Below, piece after piece: positions 32,282 to 38,486 of a stretch of DNA of 38,486 nucleotides (positions are counted from its first letter, which is position 1; each line of letters begins with the position of its first letter). This DNA is from a crenarchaeote SCGC AAA261-N23. Its GTDB lineage: Archaea > Thermoproteota > Thermoprotei > Gearchaeales > Gearchaeaceae. The translations under genes and the position numbers were made by a program. The notes beneath the pieces are model-generated. The model was not told the origin of the DNA, searched no databases, and saw nothing but the letters and a program-made list of their open reading frames with translations. The stretch spans positions 1 through 38,486 of the forward strand of contig AQVQ01000003.1 in the NCBI GenBank assembly GCA_000375685.1, given 5' to 3'.

Positions 32282-33883
32282 ATGGAATTTGGTAAAGAGG
32301 AATATGATCTAAAATATTTTTATGAAAATAATTTCATAAGGAAGCAATGTAAAAGCTGTAAAAGGTTTTTCTGGACTCTTAATAAGGATTTTGAATATTG
32401 TCAAAGCGCTCCATGTGTAACTTATAATTTCTTAGGAAATAAAATAATGGAAGCTGACACGAATTTCGTTAGAAAAGAATTCATAAACTTTTTTAAGGGT
32501 AAAGGTCATACAGAAATAAGTCCAAGACCTGTTTTAGCTAGATGGAGAGAAGATATATTTTTGACAATAGCTAGCATAGCTGTTTTTCAACCATTCGTTA
32601 CTAAAGGAATAACAAATCCACCCGCCAATCCTCTGGTAATTTCACAACCTTGTATAAGACTTAAGGATATAGATCTTGTAGGAAAAACTGCAGGTAGACA
32701 CCTTACTATATTTGAAATGATGGCTCATCATGCATTCAATACCAAAGAAAAGATAATTTATTGGAAAGATGAAACTGTTGAATATTGTCAAGAATTCTCA
32801 GCATCGCGTATGAAGATTGACCCATACTCTATATGTTATATTGAGGATTCTTGGATGGGAGGTGGAGATGCTGGACCTTGTTTTGAAGTAGCTACTAATG
32901 GTTTAGAAATAGCTACCCTTGTATTCATGAAATATGAGATTGATGGAAATAAATTAAAGGATTTACCTCTATTCATTGTAGATACTGGATACGGGCTTGA
33001 AAGATACGTTTGGTATTTATCAGGGAAACCTTCAGCGTTCCATGCAATATATGGAGATTTAGCTGAAAAAGTTCTAAATAAAGCAAGAATTTCCTCGGAT
33101 TTAAAAGATTTACTTTTTATTCATTCTTCTAAATCTCTGTTTTATTTAGAAAATAAGGATCCTACCCATGAAATAAGTAGAGAAGTCGGAATAAATGAAA
33201 TTGAAACTAAAGAATTAATCAAAAGAATAGAGGGATCGTATGCTATACTAGATCATTCAAAGTGTGTACTTTTTATGCTTGCAGATGGTTTAGTCCCTTC
33301 TAACATGGGCGAAGGTTACTTAGGGAGACTGGTCATTAGGAAATTGCTTAAGACTTTAAAATCATTAAATATAGATTTAACCCTCGAAGAATTATTTAAA
33401 GAGCAAATAAAATTATGGGGCAGGATTTTTCCTCGTCTTGTTGAAAACAAAGAAAGAATCTTTGAGGTAATTGAATTAGAAAGTGAAAAATATGAACAAC
33501 TCTTAAGGAAAGCCGACATAATGCTCGAAAATATGATTAAGGAAAAGATCAATAAAAAAGAAAAGTTTAATATTGATGAGTTAATAGAATTATATGATTC
33601 ACATGGAATTAGCCCTGAATTTGTAGAAGAAAAAGCCGCTAAAAGACACATTAATTCTATAAAATTACTTATTTTCATATCTCCATTTAAAGCTTTAAGA
33701 ATTATTAGAAATTATATTAGTAATAATTTTCCTTTGTCTATTTTTATATTTCTTTTTATTACAGTTTTAGAAAGTATTTCGACGATTACTGGTTATATAA
33801 AATTTATATTAGGTGAAGATTTTTTAAAATGGAGAATTGCTTACACAACAAAAGAAATTCATAAGTATATACCAAGTGATTAA
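32282..33883 (+). CDS. alaS: Alanyl-tRNA synthetase, N-terminal half, fused to an unrelated tail
   Basis: A 533-residue frame. Residues 1-454 are a normal archaeal AlaRS N-terminus: the archaeal N-terminal cysteine element CKSCKRFFWTLNKDFEYC, catalytic class II core with ISPRPVLARWREDIFLTIAS (motif 2 region) and DTGYGLERYVWYLSG (motif 3), then the tRNA-recognition helical domain to EFVEEKAAK. At residue 455 the sequence switches abruptly to 79 residues of a hydrophobic, unrelated protein. The editing and C-terminal domains are missing here but are found on the minus strand at 37027-38486. The join point is the end of an exact 95-bp inverted repeat. Alone it could charge tRNA poorly or not at all; it is best seen as a broken or misjoined gene. 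Confidence 0.9.
   Translation: MEFGKEEYDLKYFYENNFIRKQCKSCKRFFWTLNKDFEYCQSAPCVTYNFLGNKIMEADTNFVRKEFINFFKGKGHTEISPRPVLARWREDIFLTIASIAVFQPFVTKGITNPPANPLVISQPCIRLKDIDLVGKTAGRHLTIFEMMAHHAFNTKEKIIYWKDETVEYCQEFSASRMKIDPYSICYIEDSWMGGGDAGPCFEVATNGLEIATLVFMKYEIDGNKLKDLPLFIVDTGYGLERYVWYLSGKPSAFHAIYGDLAEKVLNKARISSDLKDLLFIHSSKSLFYLENKDPTHEISREVGINEIETKELIKRIEGSYAILDHSKCVLFMLADGLVPSNMGEGYLGRLVIRKLLKTLKSLNIDLTLEELFKEQIKLWGRIFPRLVENKERIFEVIELESEKYEQLLRKADIMLENMIKEKINKKEKFNIDELIELYDSHGISPEFVEEKAAKRHINSIKLLIFISPFKALRIIRNYISNNFPLSIFIFLFITVLESISTITGYIKFILGEDFLKWRIAYTTKEIHKYIPSD
33549..33643 (+). repeat. Inverted repeat, left copy (within alaS)
   Basis: 95 bp, from TCAATAAAAAAG to GCCGCTAAA, identical base for base to the reverse complement of 38392-38486. 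It encodes AlaRS residues 424-454 in the same frame in both copies. Divergence begins at 33644 (A here, T in the other copy). The right copy stops only because the window ends, so the true repeat may be longer. Confidence 0.97.
33644..33883 (+). pseudogene. C-terminal remnant of an unidentified membrane protein, joined to alaS
   Basis: 79 residues in frame with the AlaRS N-half, beginning RHINSIKLLIFISPFKAL. A hydrophobic helix, FPLSIFIFLFITVLESIST, is followed by an amphipathic end, FLKWRIAYTTKEIHKYIPSD. Codon use is like neighbouring genes, so this was probably the true end of another gene whose 5' part lies elsewhere. It shows no similarity to AlaRS. tRNA-Asp follows 26 bp later on the other strand. 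Confidence 0.6.
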
Positions 33884-33909
33884 AGCTCTTATAAATAGAA
33901 TTAAGTAAT

Positions 33910-33983
33910 CGCCCTGGCCGGGATTTGAACCCGGGTCGCAAGGGTGACAGCCTCACATTCTAACCGGGCTAAACTACCAGGGC
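33910..33983 (-). tRNA. tRNA-Asp (anticodon GTC)
   Basis: Acceptor GCCCTGG/CCAGGGC, anticodon loop CTGTCAC (GTC), T arm CCGGGTTCAAATCCCGG, discriminator G. The anticodon stem has two G.U-type pairs next to three regular ones. No intron. Confidence 0.95.
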
Positions 33984-34031
33984 TTTACATCATTAATTAG
34001 TAATATATTTCCGTTAAAAATTTTTACTTAT

Positions 34032-34106
34032 CGCCCCGGACGGGAATTGAACCCGTGACCTCTGGCTTAGAAGGCCAGCGCTATGTCCATGCTAAGCTAC
34101 CGGGGC
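34032..34106 (-). tRNA. tRNA-Arg (anticodon TCT)
   Basis: Acceptor GCCCCGG/CCGGGGC, anticodon stem CTGGC/GCCAG with loop CTTCTAA (TCT), T arm ACGGGTTCAATTCCCGT, discriminator G. No intron. It lies 45 bp after the leuS stop codon on the same strand. Confidence 0.95.
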
Positions 34107-34151
34107 TTATTCATACAGCCAAATCTTTCTACTAAATAATAAATTTTTAAT

Positions 34152-37025
34152 TTATTCTATATACAGTCCTATTTTAAAAGGTAGGGATCTTTTTGCCTTA
34201 TTCAGTGGATCGTAAATTACTTTCTCATCTTCTTTATATACTTTTACTTTTATTCCTTCTTTGCTATAGTATCTTTCCAACTCTTCAATAACCGCTTTAT
34301 CTATTTCTTCAGCATGATCAATGGTTTTCCTTAAAAGCTGATCCAAAGTATAGTAGTATTCAGCTAGTGTAGAAATTATCTGTTTCTGATTTTCTATTTT
34401 AAATTTTGAATTTATGATGCCCAAGACTTCTTTTTGTCCCTTGCCTTTCTTAGCTAGAAAATTAATTTCTTTTAAAATTTCGTATTTGACTTCCGAGGGT
34501 TCGTAAATTATTATGCTTTTAATCTGTTCTTTTTTAGCCATTATATTTTGTATATCGCTAAGGATTTTTACAAATAGCAACTCTCTTGCTTCTTCTTTTT
34601 CATTTATCAGATTTTCATTAGCTGAAGGCCAATTTGCCAAGGAAACAAATCCGGTTTTTCCCAATCTTTCCCATAGTTCTTCGCACGTATGCGGAATTAT
34701 GGGAGTAAGTAGTTTAATCCATGTTTCTAGTACCATCCTTATCACTGAAATGTTGGGTTTTTCTACCCTTTTCAAATACCATTTTACATCAGACCATATC
34801 TCGTATAACGCTATGTTGGTTGCACTTCTAATTTTCAGTTCTTCAAAAAATTCGGTAACTTGTTTTATTCTCTTTTGTAGAACACTTAAGATCCATTTAT
34901 CCAAGGATGTATTTTCGTTAGTTCCTTCAATAGTAATTAGCTTAGAAATAAAATTAAAAAGCGAGTTAAGAGTATTTTTAGTTTGATTCAAACCCTTGGA
35001 AGTCCATTCTACATCGTCCAAACCTTCCGCAGCCAAAGCCAGAAATAATCTTATTGTATCTGCGCCGTATGTATCCACGGCTTCCTGAATAGAAATTATA
35101 TTTCCTTTAGATTTTGAAAGTTTCTCTCCTTCCAAATTCATAAGGCCGTTAATACCTATTGCTACTGGCCATTTGTCTTCTGGAAATATTGCTACATGAT
35201 GGTAAATGAAAAAAGTCAAATGATTATAAATTAATTCTTTTGCTGAGTTTCGTAAATCTACTGGATACCAATACTCAAATTCTTCTTTAATTTCATTAAG
35301 AAGATGTTCATCTATACCACATCTTTGACTCACTTGTGCTGGATCACCTTTTCCTAAAAAGATATAATCAAAAAATTCGTGCAGCATATTCTTTTCGGTT
35401 ATAAGGCCTTGGTTTACATATTTCGCTATGATATAATAAGCCATGTAAATTGTAGAATCACTAAGAGGTTCGATTATCCAGCTTTTATCCCATGGCAAAT
35501 TAGTACCTAAACCAGATTTTCTTGTGCAAGCTTTATCTTCAAGCCATTCAACAGTATCTATAAACATTTTCCTTGCTTCATTGGGGTAGAATTTCATCCG
35601 ATCAATAGCTTTTCTGACCAAAGATTTCCAATTTTCATCTGAGTACTTTAAAAACCATTGATCTTTAAAAATCGCTACTATACATCTTGTACCGCATCTG
35701 CAAATAACTGGAGAAGGTGTATCATAAAGCTTATCTAGCATTGACTTGCTTGCTAATTCTTCAATGATTTTTTTTCTAGCTTCACTCACATTCATTCCTG
35801 AATAGTTTAAGCAATTTTCCTTGAGTTTGCCTTTTTTAAATTCTTCTGAATATACCAATTTCGTAGCTTCCTCAAGTTTTGGATCATTTTGGTTTTTTAT
35901 CTTCATCTTTTTTACCACTTCTATTGCAGAATAATCACCGAATTCGTCTGTGTGTATAATTGAAATAGGTTTGATTTTTATAATATCTTCTTTATTCAAA
36001 TTAAATCTCCTTAGCATCTCTTCATTATTTAGTAGATCAATCAATCCAACATAGTCATACGGAGCATGAGCCGGAACACTATATACTATTCCTGTTCCAA
36101 GTTTAGGATCGATAAAAGTAGCAGGGAGTATAGGTATTTCCTTATTAAACACAGGTTCATAGGCTTTCTTACCTATGAAGTATTCAGCACTTTTAATTTC
36201 TATGATTTCTGGTTCGAAATCTTGTTCCTTTAACTTTGTAATTGTGGGTTTTGATACAAACCAGATTTCTCCTTTTACTTTAACTTTTGAATATTCTTCA
36301 TCCGGTTTAATCCAAATGTTAGTTACACCGAAAATAGTTTCAGGTCTTAAAGTTGCTGCAACTAAAAATCCATCTTCGAATTTAAATTTAATTAAGTAAA
36401 ATATATCAGGCGAAACACCTTCCCCTTCTAATCTATCATGATCTCCTGTTGGAGATTTGTCATTCGGACACCATATCACAGGATGAGTACCTTTCGTAAC
36501 GTAACCCTTATCTCTTAAAACCTTATATTGCCAGCCTACAAATGCACTGTATTCCTTATTAAGTGACGTGGTATAAAATTCTCTTCTCCAATCAACTAAA
36601 TATCCTAATCTCATTATTGCAGGTTTAGCCCTTTCTGTATAGTATTTAGCTATGTAAATTGGATCTACAAAATTCTTTATATCATCGTCTGAAATCTTAT
36701 CTATTCTTTTCAATAGATTAATCAATTTCTCGTCGCCTTTCGCTATTCTTTTTGCCGTTCCAGCTATAGGTTCACCTGTCCAATGCCAAGCCATTGGAAA
36801 AAGTACATTGAATCCCTGCATTCTTTTATATCTACCATAAAATTCTCCTCTTGAAGAGGTAAATGCAAATCCTATATGTAAATGGCCATTCATATATGGA
36901 TACGGAATAGTTATAAAGATTTTTTTCTTATTTTTTATGGGATCAGCTTCATTAATTTTAGCTTTATACCATCTTTCTTGCCACTTCTTTTCTATCTCAA
37001 AAAAATTAATTTCTTGTTCGGACAT
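34152..37025 (-). CDS. leuS: Leucyl-tRNA synthetase
   Basis: 957 residues, class I synthetase, archaeal type. The HIGH motif is NGHLHIGFAF (about 45-54) preceded by ITIPYPYM; the editing (CP1) domain includes VAATLRPETIFGVTNIW and the GTGIVYSVPAHAPYDY segment; the KMSKS motif is KLSKSKGN (about residue 640). The anticodon and C-terminal domains complete the protein, with SLPFKIGLYIE at the end. Its ATG is one base after the alaS stop codon (TGAAATG), so the two synthetases form one operon on this strand. Two tRNA-Leu genes are elsewhere in the window. Confidence 0.97.
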   Translation of the reverse strand: MSEQEINFFEIEKKWQERWYKAKINEADPIKNKKKIFITIPYPYMNGHLHIGFAFTSSRGEFYGRYKRMQGFNVLFPMAWHWTGEPIAGTAKRIAKGDEKLINLLKRIDKISDDDIKNFVDPIYIAKYYTERAKPAIMRLGYLVDWRREFYTTSLNKEYSAFVGWQYKVLRDKGYVTKGTHPVIWCPNDKSPTGDHDRLEGEGVSPDIFYLIKFKFEDGFLVAATLRPETIFGVTNIWIKPDEEYSKVKVKGEIWFVSKPTITKLKEQDFEPEIIEIKSAEYFIGKKAYEPVFNKEIPILPATFIDPKLGTGIVYSVPAHAPYDYVGLIDLLNNEEMLRRFNLNKEDIIKIKPISIIHTDEFGDYSAIEVVKKMKIKNQNDPKLEEATKLVYSEEFKKGKLKENCLNYSGMNVSEARKKIIEELASKSMLDKLYDTPSPVICRCGTRCIVAIFKDQWFLKYSDENWKSLVRKAIDRMKFYPNEARKMFIDTVEWLEDKACTRKSGLGTNLPWDKSWIIEPLSDSTIYMAYYIIAKYVNQGLITEKNMLHEFFDYIFLGKGDPAQVSQRCGIDEHLLNEIKEEFEYWYPVDLRNSAKELIYNHLTFFIYHHVAIFPEDKWPVAIGINGLMNLEGEKLSKSKGNIISIQEAVDTYGADTIRLFLALAAEGLDDVEWTSKGLNQTKNTLNSLFNFISKLITIEGTNENTSLDKWILSVLQKRIKQVTEFFEELKIRSATNIALYEIWSDVKWYLKRVEKPNISVIRMVLETWIKLLTPIIPHTCEELWERLGKTGFVSLANWPSANENLINEKEEARELLFVKILSDIQNIMAKKEQIKSIIIYEPSEVKYEILKEINFLAKKGKGQKEVLGIINSKFKIENQKQIISTLAEYYYTLDQLLRKTIDHAEEIDKAVIEELERYYSKEGIKVKVYKEDEKVIYDPLNKAKRSLPFKIGLYIE

Positions 37026-37026
37026 T

Positions 37027-38486
37027 TCAAGTTAATTTGCTATTCAAATAGTTTATAGTTTCTTTAATCACTTTATCTGATTCAAATTTACTACTCAGAT
37101 ATACTCTAGAAAATTTATTATCACCGCCTCCCTTTCCTTCAGTAACGTTAATAATATTTTTCGCAATCTCATTTGCTCTAATACCTTTATTTATAGCATC
37201 ATCTCCTGCAAATATCATAACAAACGTTTGATCTTTCTTTTGTGAATAAACTAATAATACAGAATCTTTACTTTCTTTACGGAATATTTCCCCTAGACTT
37301 ATAATATCCTCTTCACTTAAGTTTTGCGAATCAATAAAATAAAATTTGACTTCCTTAGAATATACAGGGTTATCTTTAATATTTTCATAAATCTCGGTAG
37401 CTAAACTCTTTCTTAACCTTTCCATCTCTTTTTTAAGCAATTTATTTTCTGTGACCACTTTATTTATTCCCTCAAGTATTTTATTTAGAGGAGCATTTAG
37501 GGTTGTAGATATACTTTTCAACAAATCCTCACTATTTTCAATATATTCTAATGTTTTTATTCCTGCTGTATAAACTATTCTTTCTATACCGTCTTGTATG
37601 CGCTCAGCTTTGATTATCTTAATCAATCCTACCTCACCTGTACTTTTAACATGAGTGCCACCACAGGCTTGATGATCATAATCTCCAATACTAACAACTC
37701 TAATTATTCCTCCTTCATATACACCTCCTTGATACAATCCGAAACCATATTTTTCTTCTGCCTCCCTTCTATCCATGAACTTAGCAGTAACAGGTATGTT
37801 CATAAGAACTAGTCTATTAGCCTCTTTTTCTATTAATTTCAATTCCTCGTCGCTTATTCTTCTATAATGTGTAATATCTAGTCTTCCTTTTTCTTCGTCT
37901 TTATGTGATCCAGCTTGCCATACATGATTTCCTAAAATTTTTCTTAGAGAATAAAGTATTATATGTGTAGCTGTATGATGCCTCATTATATTAATTCTTC
38001 GTTCAAAATTAACTTCACCTACAATTTCCTTCCCTTCAACATCTTCTAAATTGCCTTTAACTTTATGCAGTATTACATTACCTGACTTATAAACTTCTAC
38101 AACTTCTAGAACTTTATTTTTGTAATATATTTTCCCAGTATCATAAATTTGACCGCCTCCTTCTGGATAAAATGCGGTTTTATCCAAGATTATCCAAGAT
38201 GGTTCAATCGCTTTTATAACTTTTGCCTCAAATGTGCTGAGATACGGATTTTCGTAATATATAGGGTAAGTTGCTGGTATATTTGGAACATTTGGTATTT
38301 CGGCTTTTTGAGAAACCTTGGGCATCGTAGCCTCATGTTTCTCAACAATTCTTGTTAGAAAATCTTGTGGAACAGTTATACTGATATTATATTTAGCGGC
38401 TTTTTCTTCTACAAATTCAGGGCTAATTCCATGTGAATCATATAATTCTATTAACTCATCAATATTAAACTTTTCTTTTTTATTGA
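37027..38486 (-). CDS. alaS: Alanyl-tRNA synthetase, C-terminal half (5' end beyond window)
   Basis: The track starts this gene at an internal Met (38325), but the frame stays open to the window edge, giving 485 residues. The added part reproduces AlaRS residues 424-454 and then continues normally with YNISITVPQDFLTRIVEKHE. Domains: the linker YPIYYENPYLSTFEAKVI, the editing domain with zinc ligands RHHTATHIILYSL and CGGTHVKSTGE and the GGG-rich FYPEGGGQIYDTG, a coiled segment, and the C-terminal DHHA1-type domain with EGKGGGDNKFSRV. Joined to the plus-strand N-half at K454 it gives 908 residues, standard for archaeal AlaRS. It is followed by leuS after one base. Confidence 0.93.
   Translation of the reverse strand, partial: NKKEKFNIDELIELYDSHGISPEFVEEKAAKYNISITVPQDFLTRIVEKHEATMPKVSQKAEIPNVPNIPATYPIYYENPYLSTFEAKVIKAIEPSWIILDKTAFYPEGGGQIYDTGKIYYKNKVLEVVEVYKSGNVILHKVKGNLEDVEGKEIVGEVNFERRINIMRHHTATHIILYSLRKILGNHVWQAGSHKDEEKGRLDITHYRRISDEELKLIEKEANRLVLMNIPVTAKFMDRREAEEKYGFGLYQGGVYEGGIIRVVSIGDYDHQACGGTHVKSTGEVGLIKIIKAERIQDGIERIVYTAGIKTLEYIENSEDLLKSISTTLNAPLNKILEGINKVVTENKLLKKEMERLRKSLATEIYENIKDNPVYSKEVKFYFIDSQNLSEEDIISLGEIFRKESKDSVLLVYSQKKDQTFVMIFAGDDAINKGIRANEIAKNIINVTEGKGGGDNKFSRVYLSSKFESDKVIKETINYLNSKLT
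38392..38486 (-). repeat. Inverted repeat, right copy (within alaS, at window end)
   Basis: Exact reverse complement of 33549-33643. It is open at the window boundary, so whether the copy continues into a second AlaRS N-half cannot be seen. Confidence 0.97.

Noticed and set aside
34513-34986. Plus-strand ORF of 157 residues
   Set aside because: It lies antisense within leuS and shows no family features; the same applies to the other frames nested in real genes (for example 2726-2941, 4600-4992, 6970-7323, 15013-15306, 37594-37812).
32282-38325. A natural split AlaRS encoded by two genes, as in Nanoarchaeum equitans
   Set aside because: The halves overlap by an identical 95-bp sequence and together give a standard-length enzyme, and the second frame stays open past its apparent start. 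This points to a rearranged or misjoined single gene, not two evolved subunits.
37027-38325. The Met at 38325 as a true start codon
   Set aside because: The frame is open upstream to the window edge and continues as recognisable AlaRS sequence, so this Met is internal.
1-38486. CRISPR array or insertion sequence
   Set aside because: No regularly spaced direct repeats, transposase genes or terminal inverted repeats were seen. The only long repeat noticed is the alaS inverted repeat.

Overview
The window is AT-rich, gene-dense archaeal DNA. Several markers point to a Thermoproteota-type (TACK) archaeon: a PolB1-like family B polymerase, XPD helicase, aRF1, aIF6, the RNase P subunit Rpp21, eS19, eL39, eL31, LX, prefoldin, SecE/Spt5 and class III (prepilin-type) signal peptides. 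TATA boxes about 22-30 nt before start codons suggest mostly leaderless transcripts. I cannot name the genus. All seven tRNA genes lie on the minus strand, are intronless and lack an encoded CCA.

Layout. (1) 1-11446 holds replication, nucleotide and carbon metabolism: a membrane protein cut by the window edge, a prepilin peptidase-like protease, a small thioredoxin-like protein, PolB, an XPD-type helicase, a UbiD-family decarboxylase, an HD dNTPase-like protein - thymidylate kinase - zinc-ribbon operon, UPF0147 and 6-phosphogluconate dehydrogenase. (2) tRNA-Thr and tRNA-Leu(GAG). (3) 11844-21914 is a type IV pilus locus: an intein-containing assembly ATPase, a TadC/ArlJ-like membrane platform, several small pilin-like proteins, a large secreted beta-rich surface protein and a pilin with a textbook class III leader. 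The peptidase at 464 probably processes these pilins. (4) 21933-24208 carries tRNA-Leu(CAA), UMP kinase, aRF1, tRNA-Ala and tRNA-His. (5) 24265-32247 is a tightly overlapping information-processing superoperon: rnp4, eS19, PDCD5, eL39, eL31, aIF6, LX, prefoldin alpha, ftsY, argF, secE, spt5, L11, L1, L10, L12. It leads straight into alaS. (6) 32282-38486 contains alaS and leuS, but folded back on itself.

The main discovery is in region 6. Alanyl-tRNA synthetase appears as two opposed pieces, an N-terminal half on + (32282-33643) and a C-terminal half on - (37027-38486). They share an exact 95-bp inverted repeat (33549-33643 and 38392-38486). Joined through that repeat they give one in-frame AlaRS of 908 residues, the normal archaeal length, followed after 1 nt by leuS. 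The + half instead runs in frame into 79 residues of an unrelated hydrophobic protein. The parsimonious native order is L11-L1-L10-L12-alaS-leuS-tRNA-Arg-tRNA-Asp, with the right arm inverted by a real inversion, strain mixture, or chimeric amplification/assembly. It should not be read as a natural Nanoarchaeum-like split AlaRS.

Other notable points: an intein in the Asp box of the pilus ATPase, a thymidylate kinase without its P-loop lysine, an L10/P0 without its acidic C-terminal tail, and a palindromic TATA box shared by two divergent genes.
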